A stretch of 64,000 bases of DNA from Cohnella kolymensis (GTDB lineage Bacteria > Bacillota > Bacilli > Paenibacillales > Paenibacillaceae), in assembly GCF_000829465.1 (NCBI RefSeq), contig NZ_JXAL01000033.1, forward strand, positions 1 through 64,000. The letters run 5' to 3'. Below the pieces are notes generated by a model that saw nothing but the letters and a program-made list of their open reading frames with translations, did no database searches and had not been told where the DNA came from. The translations under genes were made by a program, and so were the position numbers. Shown here in pieces: positions 8,233-17,209 of this stretch; position 1 is the stretch's first letter, and every line of letters starts with the position of its first letter.

Positions 8233-9404
8233 TTATTTGATCAAGTGCATAAAACTTTGACCGTGTGTATTGAACTCGACATTAAAATTATCCGCAATCG
8301 CAGCAGCCAGATCAGCATAACTGGGACGAACATCAAGCGATCCGGACCCCAAGCCCGGACTCCACGCCAGAAGCGGCACATATTCGCGGGTATGATCCGT
8401 GCCGGCATGAACCGGATCGTTACCGTGATCGGCGGTAATGACCAGCAAGTCGTCTTCGCTCATCGCCGACATTAAATCGGGCACGGCTCGATCAAACTCT
8501 TCCAACGCCCGCCCATAGCCTTCCGGATCTCTGCGATGACCGTACAGGGAGTCGAAATCGACAAGATTGGTGAACAACAGTCCATGGAAGTCCGATTTCA
8601 TTTCTCGTATCGTCACGCTTATTCCGTCCGCGTTGCTTTTCGTATGGATTGCGCGCGTGATGCCCTCCCCTGTGAAAATATCGTTGATCTTGCCGACAGC
8701 GATGACGTCCCGACCGTTATCTTTGAGTGCGTTCAGAACGGTTGGCATCGGCGGTTTCACTGCGTAGTCGTGGCGGTTGGCAGTCCGTTTGAAAGCTCCC
8801 GGCTGTCCTATGTATGGTCTGGCAATGACTCGGCCAACCGAGAATTCGTCAGTCAGCGTCAATCTCCGCGCAATCTCGCACGCCCTGAACAGCTCTTCGA
8901 GCGGTATGATCTCTTCATGCGCGGCCAATTGAAAAACGCTGTCCGCCGAAGTATACACGATCCATGAGCCGGTTTTCATTTGCTGCTCACCGAGCTCGTC
9001 CAGGATTTCCGTTCCGGATGCCGGCTTGTTGCCGATCACAGGCCTTCCCGTTTCCTTCTCGAATGCTTCCAGCAGCGCCTGGGGGAAACCGTCCGGGAAG
9101 GTGCGAAAAGGCGTATCGATGCGCAAGCCCATAAGCTCCCAATGGCCGGTCATCGTATCCTTGCCTACGGATACCTCCGCCATCTTGCCATAATAGCCGA
9201 TCGGTGAAAGCTCAGGTTTCCAGTCCCCGATCGGCGCGATATTCGCCAAGCCCATCCGTCTCAGGTTGGGCAAAGCAAGCTCAGGGACGTGCTGAGCAAT
9301 ATGCCCAAGCGTGTGAGCTCCGACGTCACCGTAAGCGGCGGCGTCCGGAAGCTCACCGATTCCAACGCTGTCTAACACAATAACGGTTATTTTTTGAATG
9401 CCAT
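8233..9404 (-). CDS. deoB: Phosphopentomutase, with an apparent -1 frameshift near its start
   Basis: DeoB interconverts (deoxy)ribose-1- and -5-phosphate using two metal ions. From residue LDSVGIGELPDA onward the frame is intact, with the TADHGNDP metal site near the C-terminus. The intact frame has no normal start codon early enough. The ATG at 9402-9404, behind AAAAGGGGAACACC, is one base out of frame. Adding one A to the A6 run (T6 on plus, 9390-9395) gives MAFKKITVIVLDSVGIG, the expected N-terminus, for a 390-aa protein. I read this as one gene with a one-base deletion, probably a consensus error; a slippage-dependent start cannot be excluded. Confidence 0.88.
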
Positions 9405-9443
9405 TGCCGGTGTTCCCCTTTTTTGTTAGAGAAATAAGAGAGT

Positions 9444-10346
9444 TTAATCGGAACGCGCCCGCGGATGACTGCGGTCATACACCTCTTTGATCTTCAGCTT
9501 CGCCGCCGCCTGATAGATCTGAGTCGACGACGGGGCCGAGTGCCCCATCATCTCCTGTACCGCACGAACGTCCGCGCCATTCTCCAGCATATGAGCGGCG
9601 AAAGAGTGCCGGAGCGTATGAGGTGTCATCTGAACACCGAGTTGATCCGCGTATTTCTTTATGATCTTCCAAAATCCTTGGCGGGTCAAGCGCCGACCCG
9701 CAGCATTGACGAACAATGCGTCTTGTTCGGTTTCGGCATCGTACAATAACCGGCCCCGGGCGTCTTTCAAGTACCTTGTAACCCAGAACGCCCCATGCGA
9801 ACCGATAGGTACCATTCTTTCCCTTCCGCCGGAACCCAAACATAATAAGAAGCCCATATCAAGCCGGACATGCTCCACATTCAGCGACGTCATCTCGGAA
9901 ACCCTCAAGCCCGTCGCGTAAAGAACCTCCAATATCGCACGGTCCCGAAGTCCGTGCTCCTTTGCCGTATCCGGCAGCTGCAGCAGCTTGTCCAGCTGCG
10001 AAGAGGTCAAAACAGCCGGGGTTTTTTTGTCCGCTTTCGGACTCTCCAGCTGCATCGCAGGATTATAGCTCACAGCTCTCTCCAGCGCTAGAAATTTGCA
10101 AAAAGTCCGAATGGTAACCATACGGCGGGATATCGTCGCTGTCGACCTTCCTTGCTGCCGAAGCTCGTTCAAATAGGCTGTAATATGGTGCGGTTTAAGT
10201 TCATCCGGCTCGCGAATTTGCTGCAAATCCGTATAGGCCAGAAAATCAGCCATATCGCTTTGATAGCTCTGCCCCGTACTTGGCGCGACTCCCCGCTTTT
10301 CTATTAAATAAGCCGCGAATGGCTGCAGCCAGCTTTGCATATTCAC
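9444..10346 (-). CDS. xerD: XerD-type tyrosine recombinase
   Basis: XerD resolves chromosome dimers at dif with a partner recombinase. The 300-aa protein has the SAM-like N-terminal domain and the catalytic residues R148 (TGLRVSE), H243/R246 (HTLRHSF), H269 (MGHS) and nucleophile Y278 (TQIYQ). The beta-hairpin motif, normally GKGxKER with a catalytic lysine, reads GSGGRER here. The GTG at 10344-10346 has better RBS spacing (GGGAGAG, 8 nt) than the ATG two codons later. Synteny yqzK-xerD-deoB matches B. subtilis ripX. Confidence 0.92.
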   Translation of the reverse strand: MNMQSWLQPFAAYLIEKRGVAPSTGQSYQSDMADFLAYTDLQQIREPDELKPHHITAYLNELRQQGRSTATISRRMVTIRTFCKFLALERAVSYNPAMQLESPKADKKTPAVLTSSQLDKLLQLPDTAKEHGLRDRAILEVLYATGLRVSEMTSLNVEHVRLDMGFLLCLGSGGRERMVPIGSHGAFWVTRYLKDARGRLLYDAETEQDALFVNAAGRRLTRQGFWKIIKKYADQLGVQMTPHTLRHSFAAHMLENGADVRAVQEMMGHSAPSSTQIYQAAAKLKIKEVYDRSHPRARSD

Positions 10347-10371
10347 ATATTTCTCTCCCTGTAAGCATTCC

Positions 10372-10605
10372 TTATTCCCCGTACCAGAAAAATAAGCGCA
10401 GCCGATCCCCCGGCGACCCGGAAGGGTCGTTGCCTTGTCCGGATTGAAACACTTTGGCGGCTCTCCCTTCCGGCACCTTGTAAGGATCCTCAACCCTCAG
10501 CCAGCTGTTAAACCAGCCGAATAAGCCATGGATAAATACGGTTAACGCAAGAAAAAGGAGCGTGAACTGCAGACGCTCCCACCATTTTTCCAACGGATCC
10601 TTCAT
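10372..10605 (-). CDS. yqzK: Small membrane protein, YqzK-like (DUF4227)
   Basis: This 77-aa protein has one predicted membrane helix (about residues 12-32, LQFTLLFLALTVFIHGLFGW) and a short charged soluble tail ending FFWYGE. Its position between ald/fur and xerD matches B. subtilis yqzK. Its function is unknown. It is 25 nt upstream of xerD and probably co-transcribed. Confidence 0.8.
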   Translation of the reverse strand: MKDPLEKWWERLQFTLLFLALTVFIHGLFGWFNSWLRVEDPYKVPEGRAAKVFQSGQGNDPSGSPGDRLRLFFWYGE

Positions 10606-10667
10606 TTCCCGTCCCCCCGCCTAGTCCGCTTGCTTCTAAACGGTATGACAGACGGGGCCAAATCATG

Positions 10668-11783
10668 TCACAACAAACTTGCAATCGGCGTATACGGCAT
10701 TCCAACCGCATCCGCCACTTGGGGGTGAGTGAGCGCCCCTTTATAGCTATTAACACCAAGTGCCAGCGAGGCATTTGCCTTTACGGATTCGTTAAAGCCC
10801 TTTGCTGCCAGCTGCATGACATAGTCAATCGTTACATTCGTCAAGGCCAAGGTTGATGTGCGCGGCACAGCGCCAGGCATATTCCCGACAGCGTAATGGA
10901 TAACTCCGTGCTTCTCATAAATAGGATTCTCGTGCGTTGTCGTCCGGTCTATCGTCGCGATGGAGCCGCCTTGATCTACTGCAACGTCAACGATAACGGC
11001 GCCTTTTTTCATTGTCTTAACCATTTCTTCCGTCACCAAACGAGGCGCGCGGGCTCCCGGAACCAAGACAGCGCCGATCAATAGATCCGCTTTGCGTACC
11101 GCGTTGGCAATGTTGTGAGGGTTGCTCATCAGCGTACGGAGGCGTCCTTGGAACACATCATCCAGGTAGCGGATCCGGTCGCCGTTTTTCTCCAGAACGA
11201 CGACATCGGCACCCAAACCGAGAGCCATCTTGGCCGCATTCGTTCCAACGATCCCTCCGCCGATTATGATGACTTCCGCCGGAGGAACACCCGGCACACC
11301 GCCGAGCAGAACGCCGCGACCGCCTTGGAACGCCTCCAGATATTTGGCGCCTTCCTGCACCGACATGCGCCCCGCCACTTCGCTCATCGGCGTAAGTAAC
11401 GGCAGGCTGCCGTTAGGCATTTGGATCGTTTCGTAGGCGATGGCCGTCACTTGCCGATCAGCCAATGCTTGAGCCAGCTCCGGCGCCGCGGCAAGATGAA
11501 GGTAAGTAAAAAGGATTTGCTGACTCCTAAAATAGTTGTACTCCTCAGGAAGCGGCTCTTTAACCTTGATGATCATTTCAGCGCGACCCCAAACATCTGC
11601 AGGCTGCGCGGCCAGCTCCGCACCCGCTGCCGCGTATTCTTCATCCGAAAAGCCGCTGCCCTCTCCCGCACCGTGCTGCACGATGACGGCATGACCCTGT
11701 TCCTGAAGCATACTGCACCCGGCCGGCGTCAACGCCACCCGGTTTTCTTGATTTTTGATCTCTTTCGGTACTCCGATAATCAA
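10668..11783 (-). CDS. ald: Alanine dehydrogenase
   Basis: Ald oxidatively deaminates L-alanine to pyruvate with NAD+, and supports growth and sporulation on alanine. The 371-aa protein begins [20 protein letters not shown], the family hallmark. It carries the Rossmann motif [13 protein letters not shown] near residue 170 and the catalytic-region segment [12 protein letters not shown]. The RBS is GGGAGGAA. It lies downstream of gpx with no clear terminator between them. Confidence 0.96.
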   Translation of the reverse strand: MIIGVPKEIKNQENRVALTPAGCSMLQEQGHAVIVQHGAGEGSGFSDEEYAAAGAELAAQPADVWGRAEMIIKVKEPLPEEYNYFRSQQILFTYLHLAAAPELAQALADRQVTAIAYETIQMPNGSLPLLTPMSEVAGRMSVQEGAKYLEAFQGGRGVLLGGVPGVPPAEVIIIGGGIVGTNAAKMALGLGADVVVLEKNGDRIRYLDDVFQGRLRTLMSNPHNIANAVRKADLLIGAVLVPGARAPRLVTEEMVKTMKKGAVIVDVAVDQGGSIATIDRTTTHENPIYEKHGVIHYAVGNMPGAVPRTSTLALTNVTIDYVMQLAAKGFNESVKANASLALGVNSYKGALTHPQVADAVGMPYTPIASLL

Positions 11784-11846
11784 AATGAATTCCTCCCAGA
11801 AAATGTAGACTCACTTTGCTCTTAATGCTAAGTAAGAATGATATTA

Positions 11847-12308
11847 TTACAGCAGCTTTTCTAGATCAGGTGCAATTTCCAACGGTTTCACCGAAGAATC
11901 GTATTGCTGCACGACCCGGCCATTGCGGTCTACGAGAAACTTCGTGAAATTCCACTTGATCTCCCCGTCCGTTTCGCCGGTCAAGTACTGAAATAGCGGA
12001 TGGGCGTCCGGTCCTTGCACCAGCGTCTTCTCAAACATCGGAAAAGTGACGCCGTAATTGATGCTGCAAAACTCGGCAACTTCCTCAGCGCTGCCCGGCT
12101 CCTGTGCTCCGAATTGGTTGCATGGAAATCCGAGCACGAACAACCCCCGCTCACGGTAAGTTTCGTACAGCTTTTGAAGCTCGGCGTATTGCGGCGTAAA
12201 TCCGCACTGACTGGCTGTATTCACAATGAGAAGCACTTTATCCCGATAGGAGCTCATACCCGTTTCTACACCATTTAGCTGCCGGACCGAATAATCATAG
12301 ATCGACAT
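11847..12308 (-). CDS. gpx: Glutathione peroxidase-family thiol peroxidase
   Basis: The protein reduces hydroperoxides; in Firmicutes this family uses thioredoxin-type reductants, not glutathione. The 153-aa protein has the peroxidatic cysteine C35 in NTASQCGFTP, the FPCNQFG motif and IKWNFTKFLV, so the Cys-Gln-Trp set is present. There is no signal peptide. An AAGGAGG RBS precedes the ATG. Its place downstream of fur fits a redox/iron stress setting. Confidence 0.93.
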   Translation of the reverse strand: MSIYDYSVRQLNGVETGMSSYRDKVLLIVNTASQCGFTPQYAELQKLYETYRERGLFVLGFPCNQFGAQEPGSAEEVAEFCSINYGVTFPMFEKTLVQGPDAHPLFQYLTGETDGEIKWNFTKFLVDRNGRVVQQYDSSVKPLEIAPDLEKLL

Positions 12309-12411
12309 TTTTCAGACCTCCTTTTTATCTGCAGGTTTTATACATTTTTAATTTCTAAGCTGTTTGCAATTTCTCCTGCTTTTACAATTATATCCTCCAC
12401 TAACCCGAAGA

Positions 12412-12458
12412 ACAAAAATGCAGGCTACCCGGAAGATCTCTCTTCCGGATAGCCTGCT
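12412..12458 (-). terminator. Rho-independent terminator after fur
   Basis: A long 17-bp inverted repeat (GCAGGCTAYCCGGAAGA arms, one mismatch) is followed on the minus strand by ATTTTTGTT. Confidence 0.85.
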
Positions 12459-12466
12459 ATCTATCA

Positions 12467-12931
12467 TTAATTAGTTTCGGTTTGCGGCGGATGGTCGCTC
12501 TGGCACTTGGCGCAGATCCCTTGAAAATCCAGCCGGTGATCGAGCACCGTGAAGCCGTACTCCCGCTCCACACGTTCTTCCAGCGGTAAAAGCCAATCTT
12601 CCATAATTTCCGACATGGAGCCGCATTTCACGCATATGAGATGGTGATGATGGTGTTTGTTATTATCCGTACGTAAATCATAACGAGCGACGCCATCGCC
12701 GAAATTCATCTTTTCTACGACATGCATTTCACTCAGAAGCTCCAAAGTCCGATACACGGTTGCGAGGCCGATCTCCGGAGCTTTATCCTTTACGAGCATA
12801 AAAACGTCTTCCGCGCTAAGATGATCCTCTTCGTTCTCCAGAAGTACTCTCACCGTTGCTTCCCGTTGCGGAGTCAGCTTGTAGCCCTGAGACTGCAGAT
12901 GCTGCTTGATTTTTTCAATGCGGGCTTCCAT
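12467..12931 (-). CDS. fur: Fur-family metalloregulator
   Basis: This is a Fe/Zn-dependent transcriptional repressor. The 154-aa protein has an N-terminal winged helix (LTPQREATVRVL and ATVYRTLELLSE), the His-rich metal site NKHHHHHLIC, and structural zinc cysteines C100/C103 and C140/C143. The start is the ATG at 12929-12931 behind GGAGGGGG. Position between spoIIM and the yqzK-xerD group matches B. subtilis fur, so Fur is preferred over PerR or Zur. Confidence 0.93.
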   Translation of the reverse strand: MEARIEKIKQHLQSQGYKLTPQREATVRVLLENEEDHLSAEDVFMLVKDKAPEIGLATVYRTLELLSEMHVVEKMNFGDGVARYDLRTDNNKHHHHHLICVKCGSMSEIMEDWLLPLEERVEREYGFTVLDHRLDFQGICAKCQSDHPPQTETN

Positions 12932-12967
12932 GCGTTTCCCCCTCCGGTCACAGCTACACATGGTTCC

Positions 12968-12997
12968 ATTATAGGGGGTGCTTGTTCATTAAGTCAA
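12968..12997 (-). promoter_or_regulatory. Sigma-A promoter of fur
   Basis: TTGACT (12992-12997 on minus), an 18-nt spacer and a perfect TATAAT (12968-12973) lie 37 nt upstream of the fur ATG and just past the spoIIM stop. No clear Fur box overlaps it. Confidence 0.75.
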
Positions 12998-13000
12998 TTT

Positions 13001-13668
13001 TCACAAATGGTCCGAAACTACCAATAAGGATGAGCTGTCGGCAGGCACAATCATCGGTGTTATCCGTTCCAGAACGTACGGTGAAATAAAAGCTTCATAT
13101 AAAGACGCGCAGCAAAGCATAAGCAGCATCAGCGCTGCCACACCGGTATGCGCCAGGAATGGAGGCAGAAGCTGGCCCTTCCGGCGAAACAAACGCTCCC
13201 TCACGACAAAATAGGCGAACCGCGAAGCAGATACGCTTGCGATCATGATCGCCGGTATGACAATCGCATTCTGAGGAGCCGTGGAAGCCAGGAAGAAGAA
13301 TACCCCTTCCACGCCAGCTGCCGGACAAGCAGAGCAACCGCAAACCCGATCAGCACACCTTTGAGAAAATCAAGCGCCAGGACGATCGGCAAACCGATCA
13401 CCGACAAGCCCAGCAGCCAGATCAGTCCCAGCCATTTGCCGTAAAACAGGAAGCTGTCCCAAAATGTCGCGGATGCCGCGATATTGTCGGAATCTTGTAC
13501 AGTCGTTAAATAAACCCCGACTTCGTCCGCCAGCTCCTGCTGCTGATCCAACGTCAGCGCATTAACCAAGAGCGCTCCGAAAATTGCGCCTACGACAATC
13601 AAGGCACCCATGAACACGTATAAATTCAGATTGTTGCGAGCCGACAAGTTCCATAGCCGAAAATTCAC
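13001..13668 (-). CDS. spoIIM: Stage II sporulation protein M, frameshifted in this sequence
   Basis: SpoIIM is a mother-cell membrane component of the DMP (SpoIID-SpoIIM-SpoIIP) engulfment machinery. Two overlapping frames together give the whole protein. The first (13668 to about 13305) ends its homology at RQLAWKG. The second resumes at VFFFLASTAPQNAIVIP and runs to 13001. Adding one base to the 4-base run at 13303-13306 (AAGGGGTATT on minus) joins them into 222 aa with several membrane helices. The GTG start at 13666-13668 has GGAGG seven bases upstream. A candidate sigma-E promoter fits the known regulon. Confidence 0.88.
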
Positions 13669-13715
13669 AGGCACGCCTCCTTGACCATCCGTCATCCGCC
13701 AATGTCTCGTGCCTA

Positions 13716-13745
13716 TTAGTATGATGGACAAGGCTTTTTTATGAA
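13716..13745 (-). promoter_or_regulatory. Candidate sigma-E promoter of spoIIM
   Basis: On the minus strand TTCATAAA (13738-13745), a 14-nt spacer and CATACTAA (13716-13723) resemble the sigma-E consensus (-35 kMATATT, -10 CATACAmT). It starts about 48 nt before the spoIIM GTG and overlaps the stop of the upstream gene. B. subtilis spoIIM is sigma-E dependent. Confidence 0.5.
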
Positions 13746-14933
13746 TGACCGATGCGTCCGTACGTGCCGCCGCTGCCAGGCGTAAATGCGAGCTCGCCTT
13801 TCCTTGCGCGGATAATGAGATCGGCTATGCGTTCACCGGTGACACTCGCCAATGTATCACGAGGCACTTGATGGAGCACCTGCATTTCCGTTCCGATTTC
13901 GGACAGCAGCCGATCCCGCATGACGCGCCCCACTCCAGGAAAAAAAAGACAGAGGAACCTGTTGGCGGTATGGAGGACGATTCGCAGGCTGAACGGAATT
14001 CTCACGATCCGCCAGCTGAGCGATTCTGCCTGAAACACCGCGCACGAGCTTTGCGCTGCCGCAAAGCGGACACACGGACAAGGGGGAGCTCTTGTCGGAT
14101 AAAGCTTTATTACACGATGTGCAAAATGTCGTATGGTATTTCCCCAGCTGAGGATGCAGACCGTAGTTGGCGAGGATCCTGCGTTCTGCCTCTCCTCTTA
14201 GCGCCATAGCCCACTCTTGGAATGAGGGCTCGGCGAGGAGCAGTTCATTGCACTCACGGCCGATCATTCCGGTGGAGTGAGCGTCGGAATTCGTCAAGAA
14301 GGAATACCTGTCAAGCTCGGACAAATAGCCCGCCATCTCGGTATCCGCGCTTAGTCCGAGCTCGATGGCTGCGATTCCGGCCGGATCCAGAAGCTCATCG
14401 AGCCGATCCGCCGCGCAACCGAGCAACCCTCTATGAGGGGTGAAGACGTGGGCCGGAATGAGCAGACCTCCCCTTGCCAGCAGCTCCGCTTGCAGTTCCG
14501 CCGCAGTCACGCGTATACGTTGAGAGCTCAGTGTGATATTGGTTACCCTTGGCTTCATCCAGCTCGTCCATTCCATCATCGACTTCAAGTCAGGCAAGTA
14601 ACCGAGCAGATGAAACGGCCCGCCCGTCGACTCCCGAACTTCCATCTCCGTTCCGAGCAAGAGCGTAGTGTCGCCGTACCTGATGCCCCCGCCTGCGACT
14701 TCCACCATTTCTCCCGAATCGAGACAATTCATAATATCGGTCTGAACGGCCGGCGAGTGGCAGTCGATGATCCCGATCAGTTGAATGCCCTTGCGCTGTG
14801 AGGCTTCTCTGGCAATCGAGCGAAACGTCAGCTCCTTGCTGCCGCTGATTTTTATCGGTTGTCCGCTCTCACTCCGCCCGATATGCACATGCAAATCCGC
14901 AAAGTAAGGGTTTAGCTTGCAGTTCCCGGACAT
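13739..14933 (-). CDS. Endonuclease Q-like PHP-domain protein (YqxK family), frameshifted here
   Basis: Members of this family nick DNA 5' of deaminated bases. The N-terminal PHP domain shows metal-ligand motifs ADLHVHIGRSESG, IIDCHSP, IPAHVFTPHRG and SDAHST. A four-cysteine zinc motif (CTSC ... CPLC) lies near residue 270. The main frame becomes nonsense after VPLSFF; homology resumes in another frame at FPGVGRVMRDRLL, a helix-hairpin-helix-like end, and stops at 13739. Removing one base from the T8 run (A8 on plus, 13940-13947) restores a 397-aa protein. It lies between nudF and spoIIM. Confidence 0.82.
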
Positions 14934-14936
14934 GGC

Positions 14937-15503
14937 TTAGAATGACCCCGTCACAGTACGAAGCCGCCACGCATAAACAGCCAACAGCGTTTTGGCGTCG
15001 CAAATCCGGCCCTGCCGGATATATTCCATCGCTTGTTCCAGCGTGATTGCCTCACACGTAAGAAATTCATCTTCGTCTAATTTCAGCTCGCCTTTTTCAA
15101 CATCGTCCGTGAAGTAAACATGAAGAATTTCTTCCGCAAAACCGGGAGAGGTTGAAAAAGAATGAAGATGGCTGATTGAACGCGCCCTGTAACCGGTCTC
15201 CTCTTCCAACTCGCGCACTGCCGCCGTTTCAGGCGCCTCCCCGGGATCCAGCTTGCCTGCGGGGATCTCCACTTGCACTTTGTCCAGAGGCTTGCGGAAT
15301 TGTTCCACGACGAGCATCTTGTTGTCCACTAACGCCAATACCGCGACCGCTCCCGGATGGCGGACAATTTCTCTTGTCGACGTTTCACCGTTAGGCAATC
15401 GTACTGTATCAACCTCTAACGAAATCATCCGCCCTTGGAAAATCGGCTTAACCTCCAAAGTTTCTTCGTAGAATCGGTGACGCTGCTGCTCATTGTCAGT
15501 CAT
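14937..15503 (-). CDS. nudF: ADP-ribose pyrophosphatase, Nudix family
   Basis: The enzyme hydrolyses ADP-ribose to AMP and ribose-5-phosphate. The 188-aa protein has a complete Nudix box (GKLDPGEAPETAAVRELEEE followed by TGY) at about residues 88-110 and the upstream EIPAG. The start is the ATG at 15501-15503, preceded by GGAGGATTTGCAAAA. Its stop is 3 nt from the endoQ-like gene start, so the two are coupled. Confidence 0.93.
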   Translation of the reverse strand: MTDNEQQRHRFYEETLEVKPIFQGRMISLEVDTVRLPNGETSTREIVRHPGAVAVLALVDNKMLVVEQFRKPLDKVQVEIPAGKLDPGEAPETAAVRELEEETGYRARSISHLHSFSTSPGFAEEILHVYFTDDVEKGELKLDEDEFLTCEAITLEQAMEYIRQGRICDAKTLLAVYAWRLRTVTGSF

Positions 15504-15519
15504 TTTTGCAAATCCTCCA

Positions 15520-15549
15520 GTCATGAAATCACTTCAACGCTCATAGGTT
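15520..15549 (+). promoter_or_regulatory. Candidate sigma-E promoter of mciZ
   Basis: GTCATGAA (15520-15527), a 14-nt spacer and CATAGGTT (15542-15549) fit a sigma-E promoter, 57 nt before the mciZ ATG. B. subtilis mciZ is expressed in the mother cell under sigma-E. Use of this site is inferred. Confidence 0.45.
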
Positions 15550-15606
15550 CAAAATATAGACTTGTCCACCGATTTGCAAGCGGCAGTCGCCAGAGGAGGC
15601 AGCTTC

Positions 15607-15765
15607 ATGTTAAAAAAATATGTCAGACCGGATTCGTTGCAGTTTGTGGGAAAAGCCTGGGAGATCCGGCACGCGCTCCGCCAAGAGAAGAAGCTGCGCG
15701 GCGCGGACACGCCGTTATGTGAACTGCTTTCTCCGCCGAGAAGTGACCGGTATGAGTCAAAATAG
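15607..15765 (+). CDS. mciZ: MciZ-like inhibitor of Z-ring formation
   Basis: MciZ is a small mother-cell peptide that caps FtsZ filaments and blocks Z-ring assembly during sporulation. This 52-aa ORF carries LQFVGKAWEIRHALRQ, very close to the VGKAWEIR core of B. subtilis MciZ (40 aa). The ATG at 15607 has GAGGAGG seven bases upstream; in-frame codons before it lack an RBS. It is divergent from nudF, the expected neighbour. The C-terminal half (TPLCELLSPPR on) is longer than in Bacillus and unlike it. Confidence 0.82.
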   Translation: MLKKYVRPDSLQFVGKAWEIRHALRQEKKLRGADTPLCELLSPPRSDRYESK

Positions 15766-15803
15766 TTGCTGTTCCTATTCGCGATTGTCAGTCTTGGTAT
15801 TAT

Positions 15804-15838
15804 GAAAAAGGGTTGTGCAGCGTATGCTGCACAACCCT
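15804..15838 (-). terminator. Terminator of the sugar operon (and possibly mciZ)
   Basis: A perfect 14-bp inverted repeat (AAGGGTTGTGCAGC arms, 4-nt loop) is followed on the minus strand by TTTTTC. On the plus strand the tail is poor, so termination is mainly for the GH1 gene. Confidence 0.8.
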
Positions 15839-15843
15839 TCGTG

Positions 15844-17184
15844 TTACACTAATCCGTTGTTGCGTATCACTTCCGCATACCACTTCGCGCTGTCTTTAGG
15901 CGTTCTCTCAAGGGTGTCGTAATCGACATGCACGATGCCGAACCGTTTCTGGTACCCGAGCGCCCATTCGAAATTGTCCATGAAAGACCACACAAAGTAA
16001 CCTGCCAAGTTGCCGCCTTCCTGAATGAACCGGTGGCATACTTCCAAATGTGCTGCGATATATTCGATGCGATTCCGATCATGAACTTGTCCGTCTTCAA
16101 CCGGGTGGTCAAATGCCGCACCGTTCTCTGTAATGTAGAGCGGCAAATCCGTATATTCCACTTTCAGTCTTGTCAGCAACCGGTAAAGCGACTCCTCGTA
16201 AATGTCCCAGCCCATATCGGTTTTTGCAGCGTCCGTTTGCACGTAATCGACGTCAATAAGAGGAAATTGATTTCCTTCTTTCACGACCGAACGGGTGTAG
16301 TAGTTGAATCCGAGAAAATCGCCGGGCGTCCGAATGTTCTGCAGGTCGCCAGTCTGAATAAAATCCAACGGCCGCAGCTTCTTTTCATACAAAGCTACCA
16401 TGTCTTGCGGATACGCGCCTTTAAAAATAGGATCCAAATACCAGCGGTTAAAGTATCCGTCTTTGCGTAGCGCAGCATCACGATCCGAGTGGCTGTCCGT
16501 AGCCGCTTCAATCGGCGTAAAGTTCAGCACAACGCCTATTTCGCCTTTATATCCAAGCTCTTTGTAACGCTGTACGGTCAAACCGTGCGCAAGCAGCACA
16601 TGGTGAGAAACGGCGAGTGCTTCATACCAATCGGTATGTCCCGGCGCATTCACACCTTCACCGTGACCAAGCATGGCTACGACCCAAGGTTCATTGATCG
16701 TATTCCACCGTTTAACGCGATGCCCGAATGCCTTGAACAACACTTCCGCATACTCCAGAAATTGCGGAATGATGTTCCTGTTCGCCCAGCCGCCTTCGTC
16801 CTGCAGCCATTGCGGCAAATCCCAGTGGAAGATCGTGGCCATGGGCTCAATGTCATGCCGTTCGAGTTCATCCAGCACGCGCGAGTAGAATTCCAGTCCC
16901 TCTTGATTCAGCTCGCCTTTCCGAGGAAAGATACGCGGCCAAGCGATGGAGAAACGATAGTTCGGTATGCCGAGTTCGGCGATGAGCGCAACATCTTCCT
17001 TGTACCTGTGATAATGTCCGCAGGCGATGTCTGCGTGATCACCATTCGCCACTTTACCGGGGGTATGGCAGAACCGGTCCCATATGGATTCTCCCCGTCC
17101 CCCCTCATGAACTCCGCCCTCTATTTGGAAAGCGGAAGTTGCGGTTCCCCAGCGAAAAGATTCCGGGAATGTCATGTTAGTCAT
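15844..17184 (-). CDS. bglA: Family GH1 beta-glucosidase
   Basis: The enzyme hydrolyses terminal beta-glucosides or beta-galactosides in the cytoplasm. The 446-aa protein has the full GH1 set: FRWGTATSAFQIEGG at 10-24, acid/base E165 in TINEPW, nucleophile E353 in LYITENGAA, and WSFMDNFEWALGY near the C-terminus. No signal peptide is seen. It is the last gene of the lacI-ABC-GH35-GH1 operon, 25 nt after the GH35 gene. Substrate preference cannot be read from sequence alone. Confidence 0.95.
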   Translation of the reverse strand: MTNMTFPESFRWGTATSAFQIEGGVHEGGRGESIWDRFCHTPGKVANGDHADIACGHYHRYKEDVALIAELGIPNYRFSIAWPRIFPRKGELNQEGLEFYSRVLDELERHDIEPMATIFHWDLPQWLQDEGGWANRNIIPQFLEYAEVLFKAFGHRVKRWNTINEPWVVAMLGHGEGVNAPGHTDWYEALAVSHHVLLAHGLTVQRYKELGYKGEIGVVLNFTPIEAATDSHSDRDAALRKDGYFNRWYLDPIFKGAYPQDMVALYEKKLRPLDFIQTGDLQNIRTPGDFLGFNYYTRSVVKEGNQFPLIDVDYVQTDAAKTDMGWDIYEESLYRLLTRLKVEYTDLPLYITENGAAFDHPVEDGQVHDRNRIEYIAAHLEVCHRFIQEGGNLAGYFVWSFMDNFEWALGYQKRFGIVHVDYDTLERTPKDSAKWYAEVIRNNGLV

Positions 17185-17209
17185 TGCTTGCAGCTCCTCC
17201 CCGAAAAAT

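Noticed and set aside
9378..9380. GTG at 9376-9378 as the real deoB start
   Set aside because: It would remove the conserved first beta-strand (ITVIV) next to the metal-binding DSVGIG, and has no RBS.
13739..14038. Separate 99-aa gene at the end of the endoQ-like region
   Set aside because: Its homologous part is simply the C-terminus of the upstream gene in another frame, and it lacks an RBS at its nominal start.
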